Assembly (NCBI GenBank): GCA_036821845.1
Contig: DAISIT010000019.1
Span: 1 to 39,755 of the forward strand
Reading direction: 5' to 3'
Origin: JAEUMD01 sp937950105
Lineage (GTDB): Bacteria > Pseudomonadota > Alphaproteobacteria > Rhizobiales > Hyphomicrobiaceae
Length of the DNA stretch: 39,755 nt
Below the pieces are notes generated by a model. It was not told the origin of the DNA. It made no database searches and worked only from the letters and a program-made list of their open reading frames with translations. Both the position numbers and the translations under genes were made by a program. Positions 7,721 to 15,437 of the stretch are shown piece by piece (the first letter of the stretch is position 1; each line of letters starts with the position of its first letter).

Positions 7721-9484
7721 TCATCCGAACAGCCCGTGAAGGAACCAACGCGGCGCACCTTCCTCCTCGAGGTGCCCATAGAGCCCGTCGCGATAGAGCC
7801 AGTAACGGCCGCCCTCCACATCCTCGACGCGGTAGTAGTCGCGCGTGCGGTTGTCCGGGGGCGCGGGCACGCGGGTGCCGAGCGCGGCGGCGGCCGCCTC
7901 CTCGCTCTCGTCCTGCAACCGTGACGTGGCACGCGGCAGATCGAGCCACCACTCGCGGGCGATCCGTTCCGGCCCCTCGGCGCGGGCCACGCGATGCTCG
8001 ACGCGCCGCCATGTGAAGCGCAGCGGCGGCCCGTCCGGCACCTCGGCGACGACGCTGACCGGCTCCGGCACCGTGAGCAGCAGCGGCGGACGCGCCACCG
8101 TCGGCGCCATCCGCGACAGGCCCGCGTCGGCAGGTCGCCGCACGCGCTCCTCGCCCGGTTCGGCGAGCAACGGACGGCGGCGTTCAGCCCGCTCCGGCCG
8201 ATGGCTCGGAAACGACATCGCCACCTCGACGCGCTCGCGCCCGAGCCGCGCCGACAGCCGGTCGATCAGGCGGGCGATGTCGGCCGCGCTGGCGCGATCG
8301 GCGTGATCGGCGTGATCGCCCGGGGCATCAGCATCGACGTGCATGCCTTCTCCGGCATGCTGGCCCGCCAGTGCCGGCTGCGTTTCCCCGAGCGGTTCGC
8401 TCGCCACCGCCTCGAAGGTGACGAGATCGATACCGAAGCCGGCGTCGAATCCTTCGAGCTTGTCCGCGACCAGCGAAAGCACGTGATCGCTGTCGCGCGC
8501 CGGAGCCGAAAGGCCGAAGGCGATCTCGGCCGACGATGCATCGGCGCGATAGATGGTGAGGCGCGCGCGCCTGAGCCCGCGCCCGATTTCTGCGAGACGA
8601 TGGCAGAGTTCGCCGGCCAGTTCCGCGATCGCCGCCATGACACCGTCCGCCGACACCAGCGGCTCGGCGAAGCTGCGCGCCACCCTGAGCTCCGGCGGCT
8701 CGACCAGCGTATCGCGCGGTTCCGGACGGCGGCCGAGCGCCATGTCGAGACGCTCGAGCAGCGCCTCGACATCCTCGTGCGAGCGGAAACGGCGGGCGAG
8801 ACTCGCGCGCGGCAGATCATACAGTTGCCCGATCCGCTTCAGTCCGAGGCGGCGCGCCAGCAGCACGGCATCCGTGTCGAGGCGCAGCGCCGCCACGGGT
8901 AACGGCGCGAGTGCCTCGGCGACTCTCCCCTCGGGCACCCGCACCACCGGTTGTTTCATGCCGCTGGCGAAGCGGGCGAGTGCGAAGGCGGCGGCGGGCG
9001 TATCGGCGAGGGCGATGCGTGGCACGTGCCCGAAACCGTGCAGGCGGCGCAACAGATCGCGCAGCAAGCCGGGCTCGCCGCCGTAGAGGTGGGCGACGCC
9101 GGTGATGTCGACCCATAGCCCGTCGACGCCCTCGGCGTTGCGCGAGGGCCCGTAGCGGCCGGCCCAGCGCGCCAGCGCGAGCAGCGCCGTGCGGTCCTGC
9201 TCCGGCTCGGCCGGCCGCGTGACGAGCTGCGGCAGCACGGCGCGCGCGTCCGCCAGCGTCATGCCGGCGCGAACACCTTTGTACAGCGCCGTCGGGTTGG
9301 CCGCCGAAATCACCAGCCCGCCCCCTGCCGACGCCACCAGGGCAAACGGAGCCGCCTCATCCGGCAAGACGGACGCCGCCGCGCCGTGCGCCGGAGCCCG
9401 CCCCGAGGCGATCCGCAGACGTTCGGCCCGGCGCATCCGTTCGATCGGCCAGGCCGGCAGCCACACTGAAACAAAACGCCTCAT
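7721..9484 (-). CDS. imuB: ImuB, inactive Y-family polymerase-like mutasome subunit
   Basis: The protein is about 587 aa. It opens with MRRFVSVWLPAWPIERMRR, the typical ImuB N-terminus, and has a Y-family polymerase fold (ALVASAGGGLVISAANPTA, VDITGVAHLYGGE, thumb/helix-hairpin-like GLKRIGQLYDLPRASLARRF). The C-terminal region ends DYYRVEDVEGGRYWLYRDGLYG. Family knowledge: ImuB lacks the polymerase acidic triad and serves as the hub binding the beta clamp, ImuA and DnaE2. The start at 9484 was chosen over an upstream ATG at 9610 because the extra 42 residues are Arg/Trp-rich shadow of imuA. It overlaps the imuA 3' end by 128 nt and stops 7 nt before dnaE2, consistent with coupled translation. 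A short GATCGGCGT micro-repeat near 8297-8318 encodes the HADHAD stretch. Confidence 0.93.
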   Translation of the reverse strand: MRRFVSVWLPAWPIERMRRAERLRIASGRAPAHGAAASVLPDEAAPFALVASAGGGLVISAANPTALYKGVRAGMTLADARAVLPQLVTRPAEPEQDRTALLALARWAGRYGPSRNAEGVDGLWVDITGVAHLYGGEPGLLRDLLRRLHGFGHVPRIALADTPAAAFALARFASGMKQPVVRVPEGRVAEALAPLPVAALRLDTDAVLLARRLGLKRIGQLYDLPRASLARRFRSHEDVEALLERLDMALGRRPEPRDTLVEPPELRVARSFAEPLVSADGVMAAIAELAGELCHRLAEIGRGLRRARLTIYRADASSAEIAFGLSAPARDSDHVLSLVADKLEGFDAGFGIDLVTFEAVASEPLGETQPALAGQHAGEGMHVDADAPGDHADHADRASAADIARLIDRLSARLGRERVEVAMSFPSHRPERAERRRPLLAEPGEERVRRPADAGLSRMAPTVARPPLLLTVPEPVSVVAEVPDGPPLRFTWRRVEHRVARAEGPERIAREWWLDLPRATSRLQDESEEAAAAALGTRVPAPPDNRTRDYYRVEDVEGGRYWLYRDGLYGHLEEEGAPRWFLHGLFG

Positions 9485-10439
9485 CGGACCAATCCAGGAT
9501 GAACGAACGCTCCGCCGCCAGCGGCTGGCCCCGGCAGCGCTCCAGCGCCACCGCCAGACGTGACGCACCCGGCGCATCTGCATCGAAGGCATGCGGCGCA
9601 CTCGCCGCACGGCCGATGCGCCAGCGCGTCACTGTCGCCGCCGCCGGCGGGGCACGCGCCCCGGTCAGCAGCAGGCAGGGCGTGCGATGCTGCTCGGCAG
9701 CGAGCGCCAGCCGGCGCGCCGGCGTCAGCGCGACATCGTCGACGAAGGCAACGGTGAGCAGCAGGCCGCCCGAGCGCAGCCCTTCCTCGAGCGCCCACAG
9801 GGTTTCGCCGTCATGACGGGTGTCGATCTGCATCAGCCACTCGGGCGCCAGACCGAACGCGGCGAGCCCCGGCGCATAGAGGCGGCCGATCTCCCCGCTG
9901 TCGCGCCGGGGAGAACACCAGAGAACCCGTGGAGGACCGCTGCGCATCGCCTGCTCACCGAGCCGGCGGCGGGCGAGGGCCAGCGCGAACACGACCGCGG
10001 CGGCACGATCTCCGGCACGCACACCTTGCAGGTCACGACGCCGTGTGCGCGCCGCCCCCGCCTCGTCTTCCTCTGCATCGGCTGCCCACGACAGCGCCGG
10101 CTTCAGCTCGTGCACCCCACCGATGGCAAGCCCGGCCTCTCCGAGCAGCGCATCGCATGCCGCCGCGCCGAGGGTCCACGCCGGCGCACGGCCCCGAGCT
10201 TGCGGCCGCTCACGCGCGGCAACCGTAGCGATCCGGCGGCGCAGCTCACGGATACGCTCGGCCCGGGAAAGAGCGTTCCAGGCCAGAAAGGGAGCCTCCC
10301 CTGCCAGAGGGGCATGAGACAGGGGAGGCGCTTCAGCGTCGGTGGGGCACGTGACGCTGCAATCGACGGACGGGGGAGACGCAAGGCCGGGGTGACGCAA
10401 CGGCCGCGGCGATCTCGTTTTGGATTTCGGCTGGCGCAT
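9357..10439 (-). CDS. imuA: ImuA, RecA-like SOS mutagenesis accessory protein
   Basis: The protein is about 360 aa with conserved ImuA segments: NALSRAERIRELRRRIA, the LGEAGLAIGGVHEL strand, VLWCSPRRDSGEIGRLYAPG, a RecA-like core and the C-terminal SFILDWSDEAFCFSVAAG. Family knowledge: ImuA is a RecA/SulA-related mutasome component that modulates RecA and binds ImuB. An upstream ATG at 10481 lies only 7 nt from the LexA box and about 11 nt from the predicted transcription start, leaving no room for a ribosome site. ATG 10439, preceded by GCGAGAG, is therefore preferred. Residues about 30-50 (APPLSHAPLAGEAPFLA) are encoded by a perfect 10-bp hairpin (10294-10329) resembling intergenic repeats. 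The first gene of imuA-imuB-dnaE2. Confidence 0.9.
   Translation of the reverse strand: MRQPKSKTRSPRPLRHPGLASPPSVDCSVTCPTDAEAPPLSHAPLAGEAPFLAWNALSRAERIRELRRRIATVAARERPQARGRAPAWTLGAAACDALLGEAGLAIGGVHELKPALSWAADAEEDEAGAARTRRRDLQGVRAGDRAAAVVFALALARRRLGEQAMRSGPPRVLWCSPRRDSGEIGRLYAPGLAAFGLAPEWLMQIDTRHDGETLWALEEGLRSGGLLLTVAFVDDVALTPARRLALAAEQHRTPCLLLTGARAPPAAATVTRWRIGRAASAPHAFDADAPGASRLAVALERCRGQPLAAERSFILDWSDEAFCFSVAAGLADRTDAPGRTSADRLGAGSGARRGGVRLAG
10294..10329. repeat. 10-bp inverted repeat inside the imuA 5' coding region
   Basis: GCCTCCCCTG (10294-10303) and CAGGGGAGGC (10320-10329) are perfect reverse complements around a 16-nt loop. The segment encodes a Pro/Ala-rich stretch of ImuA just before its first conserved helix, so it may be another absorbed intergenic element. 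Confidence 0.6.
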
Positions 10440-10487
10440 CGGGACTCTCGCCGGCTTGGCGCGTCCGGCATCCCGGCGCACGCTTGT

Positions 10488-10527
10488 GTTCTTTATTTGT
10501 TCTAGATGTCAGCCCAGCTGCCGTCAA
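10488..10527 (-). promoter_or_regulatory. SOS promoter of imuA-imuB-dnaE2 with LexA box
   Basis: GTTC (10488-10491), seven bases, then GTTC (10499-10502) is an exact match to the alphaproteobacterial LexA consensus GTTC-N7-GTTC. On the minus strand a promoter reads TTGACG (-35, 10522-10527), a 17-nt spacer and TAGAAC (-10, 10499-10504). The -10 element lies inside the operator, so bound LexA would block RNA polymerase. The predicted transcript starts near 10492 and supports the imuA start at 10439. Confidence 0.9.
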
Positions 10528-10933
10528 GACAAAACAAGAACACACAGACCGAATGATCCACCGTCTCAACTCAGGTGGCCCGGGTCCCGCCAATTCTCGA
10601 GCCCGAAATCCGTGCTGCGGACGTGTTTGTGGCAACGGCGGGGCCGGAACCTTTGCCGCCCCCTGCCGTTGATCGGCGACATTCACGACAGAAGTTCCCA
10701 AAACCCAAGCCTGTCAGAGGCCTATATGCTCATGGAGGCGTCATTCGCCCGGGCCTAAATCGTGTCCAAGGTGTGGCACGCCTGCTCTGCCGAACATCTC
10801 AAGCAGACGATATACGAACTCTTCACCATAACCGCGCAGCATGGCGCGGAGCCGGCGGCGTCCGTTTCCGGACCACCCGCCAACGAAGCCGAAAGACCCG
10901 TCTACCGATCATGTCGACACGGAGCCACCGTTC
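10528..10933. other. Intergenic region between imuA and the L,D-transpeptidase gene
   Basis: About 400 bp upstream of divergent genes. It should hold the transpeptidase promoter, but I cannot assign -35/-10 elements with confidence. The one notable structure is the hairpin at 10633-10671. No convincing coding sequence is present on either strand. Confidence 0.5.
10633..10671. other. Imperfect GC-rich hairpin in intergenic DNA
   Basis: CAACGGCGGGG pairs with CCCCCTGCCGTTG (one bulge) around a loop of about 14 nt. There is no T-tract, and no gene reads into it from the left. It could be a leader structure or a small RNA element; function unknown. Confidence 0.35.
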
Positions 10934-11647
10934 ATGAGCATTTCGCGAAAAGCGTTCCTCTCCAGCGCGTTCGTCGCCGCCGCCACACTGCTGGCGCCGG
11001 CCACGGCCTCGGCGCAGGATCTGATCTCGTTCCTGTGGGGCGGCGATCAGGAGCATGGCGGAGGGCGCAAGACGGTCAGCTTCCCCACCAGCCACAAGCC
11101 CGGTCAGGTCATCGTCTCGTTCGGCGACCGCCGCCTCTATCACGTGATCAAGCCGGGACAGGCGACGAGCTATCCGATCGCCGTGCCGCGCGAGCAGAGC
11201 CGCTGGGAGGGCACCACGTCGGTTTCCATGAAGCGTGAGAACCCGCCGTGGACGCCGACGCCGACCATGCGCGCCGAGAACCCGCGCCTGCCGAGCTACG
11301 TGCCCGGCGGCCATCCGCTGAACCCGCTCGGCGTGCGCGCCCTTTATCTCGGCTCGAGCACCTACCGGATTCACGGCACCGACGCGCCGTGGACCATCGG
11401 GCAGGCGGTCTCCAAGGGTTGCATCCGCATGTACAATGAGGATGTCATGGACCTCTATCCGAAGATCCCGGTCGGAACCCGCGTCGTCGTCACCTGGCAG
11501 CGCTTCAATTCCGAGCAGATCGCCGCCGCCGAGCCGGAGGCGAACCGGCTGACCGACGCCGCCCAGCGTGCCGCCCAGCGCCGCGCGCGCTACGAAGCCC
11601 GCGCCTTCCGCAACGTGTCGCGCTCGCGCAGCGCTTCGATCAACTGA
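10934..11647 (+). CDS. L,D-transpeptidase (YkuD/ErfK family), secreted
   Basis: The 237-aa product forms 3-3 cross-links in peptidoglycan or links outer-membrane proteins to it. It has a signal peptide (MSISRKAFLSSAFVAAATLL, cleavage near ATASAQ). The YkuD active site reads HGTDAPWTIGQAVSKGCIRM, with His147, Ser160, Cys163 and Arg165. The N-terminal strand SFGDRRLYHVI and PSYVPGGHPLNPLGVRALYL are typical of the alphaproteobacterial family. The C-terminal 40 residues form an Ala/Arg/Glu-rich, probably helical tail. The start at 10934 begins the signal peptide; the ORF extends 31 residues upstream without family similarity. A strong terminator follows at 11675. Confidence 0.92.
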   Translation: MSISRKAFLSSAFVAAATLLAPATASAQDLISFLWGGDQEHGGGRKTVSFPTSHKPGQVIVSFGDRRLYHVIKPGQATSYPIAVPREQSRWEGTTSVSMKRENPPWTPTPTMRAENPRLPSYVPGGHPLNPLGVRALYLGSSTYRIHGTDAPWTIGQAVSKGCIRMYNEDVMDLYPKIPVGTRVVVTWQRFNSEQIAAAEPEANRLTDAAQRAAQRRARYEARAFRNVSRSRSASIN

Positions 11648-11674
11648 TCGACGGCGATCAGGTTCGAAAAGACG

Positions 11675-11702
11675 AAGGGGCGGCTCATGCGAGCCGCCCC
11701 TT
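11675..11702. terminator. Bidirectional rho-independent terminator
   Basis: A perfect 12-bp stem, AAGGGGCGGCTC and GAGCCGCCCCTT, with an ATGC loop. TCTGTTT follows on the plus strand and CGTCTTTTC on the minus strand. It serves the transpeptidase gene and the convergent znuA. Confidence 0.9.
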
Positions 11703-11756
11703 CTGTTTGTGACCCGTTTATTTCGAAGGCCGGGAAACGAGCGCGGCCGCGCGTCC

Positions 11757-12800
11757 TCAGCTTCGTGGCGCGAGACAGTCGCCCAGGCTGCGCGCGAGGT
11801 TGCGCATCAAGTCCTCGTAGAGACCCGGCCCGTTGGTGAGGCTCGCGCCTTCGGGATCGAGTTCGCCGGCCCGCGCCGTGCTTCCTTCGATCACCGAGGC
11901 GACGATCTTCGGCGAGAACTGCGGTTCCGCGAACACGCAGGTTGCACCGAGCTCCTTGACCTTAGCCCGTACCGCCGAGAGGCGCCTGGCGCTCGGTTTC
12001 ACCTCGGGATTGAGCGTGATGGAGCCCGCCGCCTGCAGGCCGTAGCGGCGCTCGAAATACTGATAGGCATCGTGGAAAACGATGAACGGCTTGCCGGCGA
12101 GTGGCGCCGTCGCCGCCTTCAGTTCGGCGTCGAGAGCATCGATGCGGGCGAGCGTAGCGGTGGCATTGGCGTCGAGCTTGCCCTTGAGATCAGGAGCGCG
12201 CTCGGCGAGGGCGGCGGCGGCGGCCCGCACGATCGCGCGCGCATTCTCGGGATCGAGCCAGATGTGACCGTCCTTGCCCCCGTGCGCGTCCTCGTCGTGG
12301 TCGTCGCCATGGTCGCCGTGCGCCTCGTGTCCGTGGTCCTTGTGGTCGTCCTTGCCGTGGGCGTGGTCGCCGTGCGCATGCGTCTCGAAGGTCGCGGCCG
12401 TGCGCGTTTCGAGCAGCGTGACGCCGGGCGCATCAGCAAGAGTGACGAGGGCAACCGACTTCGGCAGAGCTTCCGCAATCTTGACCGTGAATGGTTCGAG
12501 ACTGCCGGAAACGCGGAACACGACATCCGCCTTGTTGAGCGCGCGCGCGTCGGACGGTTTGAGCGAGAACGAATGCGGCGACGCCTTGCCGTCGACCAGC
12601 AGCGCCGGCTTGCCTATGCCGTCCATCACCTGCGCAACGAGAGAGTGGATCGGCTTGATCGTGGCCACGACGTTCAGTTCGGCAGCGGAGAGGGCCGCCG
12701 GAGCGCCGCTCACGATGGCGACGCCGAAGGCGATCCCGGTGGCAGCGGCGGCCGTGGGTCGGGCGGGGCGCGGCAGGGTTTGGGAACGTGTCTTGGGCAT
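11757..12800 (-). CDS. znuA: Zinc ABC transporter periplasmic binding protein ZnuA
   Basis: The 347-aa protein is a cluster A-I metal-binding receptor that delivers Zn2+ to the ZnuBC permease. It carries a signal peptide (about residues 17-40, ending ALSAA). Zinc-ligand contexts are KASPHSFSLKPSD (His76), HIWLDPENAR (His179) and VFHDAYQYFERRYGL. A His/Asp-rich mobile loop (residues 141-173, HAHGDHAHGKDDHKDHGHEA) is diagnostic of ZnuA against Mn receptors. Start ATG 12800 has GAGGAG upstream. znuB and znuC are not adjacent. A Zur-type palindrome lies 29 nt upstream of the start. Across a 459-bp gap the divergent neighbours are DUF1007 and NicO genes, suggesting a metal-homeostasis locus. Confidence 0.93.
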   Translation of the reverse strand: MPKTRSQTLPRPARPTAAAATGIAFGVAIVSGAPAALSAAELNVVATIKPIHSLVAQVMDGIGKPALLVDGKASPHSFSLKPSDARALNKADVVFRVSGSLEPFTVKIAEALPKSVALVTLADAPGVTLLETRTAATFETHAHGDHAHGKDDHKDHGHEAHGDHGDDHDEDAHGGKDGHIWLDPENARAIVRAAAAALAERAPDLKGKLDANATATLARIDALDAELKAATAPLAGKPFIVFHDAYQYFERRYGLQAAGSITLNPEVKPSARRLSAVRAKVKELGATCVFAEPQFSPKIVASVIEGSTARAGELDPEGASLTNGPGLYEDLMRNLARSLGDCLAPRS

Positions 12801-12828
12801 GGTGTCGGCTCCTCGATTGAGTTCTGGT

Positions 12829-12838
12829 TGTTATAACA
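12829..12838. promoter_or_regulatory. Putative Zur operator upstream of znuA
   Basis: TGTTATAACA is a perfect 10-bp palindrome within GGTTGTTATAACATCC, an AT-rich island in GC-rich DNA. Zur boxes of alphaproteobacteria are built around TGTTATA/TATAACA half sites (established for Brucella and Rhizobium znuA). Its distance from the znuA start (29 nt) fits repression under zinc sufficiency. Confidence 0.75.
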
Positions 12839-13259
12839 TCCGAGTAATGGCAGCAAGGTGTCGTTGCGCACGTTCCCCGTGTCACCGTGCCTCAATTCCC
12901 AGTGTCGCCGTGTCTCAAGATGCCGATCAGCACGTCCAGACGTCGCTGTCGCTCGTCGCGCCAGGCTTCGATCGACCGGCTACCATGGCCGGGCAACGAA
13001 CTGAGCACGTGGCCGAAAGCGTTGGCCGGCGGGAAAGTCCTGCGGCACGCAGGCGGTCCCCTCGCATTTGCCGCGGCACGATGCAGCAGCGGCGGCCACG
13101 CTCCTGCTCTATTCTGAGGCTCCAACGATGCGAGTCGCGGGCCCCATCTTGCCGGTCCCAGCTTGGCGGCCCATCTTGCCGGCGAGCCGGGCGCGACCAC
13201 ATCTGCCAGACCGATGGTACCCAAGACCGCCCTGCGGTCCAGCGACGGACGATTTGCCC
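12839..13259. other. Intergenic region between znuA and the DUF1007 gene
   Basis: About 420 bp with no gene I can support. Two short direct-repeat patches are visible. CCGTGTCACCGTG is echoed by GTGTCGCCGTG (around 12868-12914), and CCCATCTTGCCGG occurs twice within 40 bp (around 13143-13183). ORFs across it have no family features. Apart from the Zur-like site at the left edge I see no clear operator. Confidence 0.4.
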
Positions 13260-13952
13260 ATGGCCCTGCCCGAGACCAATTCCCGCGCGCGCAACCGCCG
13301 ACAGCTGCTGGCCGTCACGGCCGCGACTCTCGCAACGCTCGCAGCGATCTCGCCGTCGGCGGCGCACCCGCACGTGTGGGTCACGGTCGAAGCCAAGGTG
13401 CTCTACGACAAGGGGACGGTCACCGGCCTCGAGCACAAATGGACCTTCGACGAGATGTACACGACCATGGCCATCCAGGGCCTCGATACCAACAACGACG
13501 GCACCTATGATCGCACCGAGCTGGCCGAACTCGCGCAGGTCAACATCGACGGTCTCAAGGAGTTCGACTACTTCACGTTCGCCAAGCTCGGCAGCGGCGC
13601 CATCGCTTTCGCGCAGCCGAAGGATTATTGGCTCGAATACACCGACGGCAAGCTGTCCCTGCACCTGACGACGCCCCTGCAGAACCCGGTGCTCGCCGAG
13701 GCCGAGGGCCTGAGCTTTGCCGTCTATGATCCGAGTTTCTTCATCGCCTTCGATCTCGCCAAGGACGCCCCGGTGAAGCTATCGGAAGCGGCGCCGAGCG
13801 GCTGCACCGCGACCGTCGCCGTGCCGAAGGAGGACGAGGAACTGGCGAAGAAGCTCGGCGACGCCCTGCAGGTCGGCCCCGGCGGCAGCGTCGGCACCGA
13901 TCTCGGCGCGGCCGTCGCCAAGTCCATCAACGTCAGCTGTCCGAAGTCGTGA
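13260..13952 (+). CDS. DUF1007 family periplasmic protein
   Basis: The 230-aa product has an N-terminal signal (NRRQLLAVTAATLATLAAISPSA) and then the DUF1007 hallmark start HPHVWVTVEAKVLY. EHKWTFDEMYTTMAIQGLDTN, an EF-hand-like DTNNDGTYDRTEL and a conserved C-terminal half follow. The mature protein begins with His-Pro-His, a possible metal ligand. DUF1007 genes recurrently precede NicO-type transporter genes, as here, where the stop codon overlaps the next start by one base. The likely role is periplasmic metal capture or delivery to that transporter; the biochemical function is not established. Upstream in-frame Met codons (13068, 13128) give no plausible signal peptide, so the start at 13260 is used. 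Confidence 0.85.
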   Translation: MALPETNSRARNRRQLLAVTAATLATLAAISPSAAHPHVWVTVEAKVLYDKGTVTGLEHKWTFDEMYTTMAIQGLDTNNDGTYDRTELAELAQVNIDGLKEFDYFTFAKLGSGAIAFAQPKDYWLEYTDGKLSLHLTTPLQNPVLAEAEGLSFAVYDPSFFIAFDLAKDAPVKLSEAAPSGCTATVAVPKEDEELAKKLGDALQVGPGGSVGTDLGAAVAKSINVSCPKS

Positions 13953-15355
13953 TGCTAATGTGCCGCCGCCTCACCAGGTTGATGTTTGCGGCGATTGCCG
14001 CGGTCGTCGCGGTCGTATCGGCGGGCGGCTCGCCGGCTTTCGCGCAGCAGGCGACGCCGGTGACGGCTGGTGCTGCGGGCGTGAGCGGGACCGACGCGCA
14101 GCAGCCCGAAGCCGGTCGCGACACCCAAGGCGACAAGCGCGGCTTCTTCGCCCGAAAACCGGAAGCGTCGCCGATGCCGTCCGCCAGTTCCGGTGGCCCG
14201 CTGACGGCGCTGTGGATCTGGATGCAGGCGACGCAGCAGCGTCTGCATCAGTCGCTCGCCGGCGCCGTGCGCGACCTGAAGACACGCGATCCGTTCGCGG
14301 CCGCCATGGCGCTCATCACGGTGAGCTTTCTCTACGGTGTGTTCCATGCCGCCGGCCCTGGCCACGGCAAGGCGGTGATCTCGTCCTATGTGCTCGCCAA
14401 CGAGCGCACCGTCCGGCGCGGCATCTTCCTGTCGTTCCTCGCCGCGGGCGTGCAGGGGCTCTCCGCGCTCGTACTCGTCGCGGTGCTGGCGCTGCTGCTC
14501 AACGCCACCGGCATGACCATCAAGGCGACGGAGCGCTGGATCGAAACACTGAGCTGGGCCCTGGTGGCACTGGTCGGCGCGTGGTTGCTCTACGGACAGG
14601 TGAAGGCCGTGCTCGCGGAGCGCGCACGGCGACGGGCGGCGGAAGCGGCGGCGCAGGCGGTGCAGCTCGACCTCGATCGTCGCCACGATCATCGCCACGA
14701 CCAGGCGCATGGCGCCTGCGGCTGCGGCCACGATCATGCACACGGACACGGGCACACACACGGTCATGAGCATTCTCACGCCCGCGACGGCGATGTCGCG
14801 CTGATCCGGCGCGTCACCGTCGCGAGTGCCACGACGCTTGCCGCTCGCGCATCGGTGCTATCGACCACTACCAGCGTCCCGTCAGTGGCGCCCGCGGTTC
14901 CGGTAGCGACGTCCACTTGCACGCACGCGCACGAACCGGGCCACGAGCATGATGGCCACGCTCACAGCGCGTGCTGCGGCCACGCGCACATGCCGGCGCC
15001 GGATCAGCTCGACGGCGACCTGACCTGGTCGAAGGCGTTGGCGATCGCCTTCTCGGTCGGGATCCGTCCGTGTACCGGTGCCATCCTCGTACTGTTGTTC
15101 GCGCTGAGCCAGGGCATGCTGTGGGCCGGCGTCCTGTCGACCTTCGCCATGGCCGTCGGCACGGCCATCACCGTTTCGGCGCTCGCAGCTCTCGCGGTCG
15201 GCTCGCGGGAACTGGCCAAGCGTCTCGCCGGCGGCGAGGCGAGCCGCTGGGGCTGGCGGATCGAGCGTGCCGCCGGGTTCGCCGGAGCGCTGCTCGTCAT
15301 GTCGCTCGGCGCGGCGTTCTTCTTAGCCTCGCTGCAACCGCAGGCGCCCTTCTGA
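13952..15355 (+). CDS. NicO/RcnA-type nickel/cobalt (metal) transporter
   Basis: The product is about 467 aa: an N-terminal signal-like segment, then six or so membrane helices. The first helical block carries VFHAAGPGHGKAVISSYVLAN, the NicO/HoxN-like metal motif. A long central cytosolic or periplasmic loop is extremely His-rich (HDHRHDQAHG, HDHAHGHGHTHGHEHSHA and a second cluster HAHEPGHEHDGHAHSACC). The second block contains FSVGIRPCTGAILVLLFAL. Family knowledge: these proteins move Ni2+/Co2+ across the inner membrane (RcnA exports), and some homologues with DUF1007 partners are thought to handle other metals. ATG 13952 overlaps the DUF1007 stop (TGATG); GTG 13949 is an alternative start. 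The direction and metal cannot be read from sequence. Confidence 0.85.
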   Translation: MLMCRRLTRLMFAAIAAVVAVVSAGGSPAFAQQATPVTAGAAGVSGTDAQQPEAGRDTQGDKRGFFARKPEASPMPSASSGGPLTALWIWMQATQQRLHQSLAGAVRDLKTRDPFAAAMALITVSFLYGVFHAAGPGHGKAVISSYVLANERTVRRGIFLSFLAAGVQGLSALVLVAVLALLLNATGMTIKATERWIETLSWALVALVGAWLLYGQVKAVLAERARRRAAEAAAQAVQLDLDRRHDHRHDQAHGACGCGHDHAHGHGHTHGHEHSHARDGDVALIRRVTVASATTLAARASVLSTTTSVPSVAPAVPVATSTCTHAHEPGHEHDGHAHSACCGHAHMPAPDQLDGDLTWSKALAIAFSVGIRPCTGAILVLLFALSQGMLWAGVLSTFAMAVGTAITVSALAALAVGSRELAKRLAGGEASRWGWRIERAAGFAGALLVMSLGAAFFLASLQPQAPF

Positions 15356-15437
15356 GGCGGCGGACCGCACCATCGCGATTTCGGCATCGGATTTGAAACG
15401 GCAACCACGACCGTTTCATTTCGACACCGGGTTGCTG

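Noticed and set aside
10481..10481. Upstream imuA start codon
   Set aside because: It is 7 nt from the LexA box and about 11 nt from the predicted transcription start, leaving no ribosome site.
12892..13224. 110-aa minus-strand ORF between znuA and the DUF1007 gene
   Set aside because: No ribosome site, family similarity or signal; it covers short direct repeats in intergenic DNA.
13952..15355. Intein or fusion in the NicO transporter because of its long His-rich insert
   Set aside because: His-rich central loops are normal in NicO/RcnA proteins, and no intein splice motifs are present.
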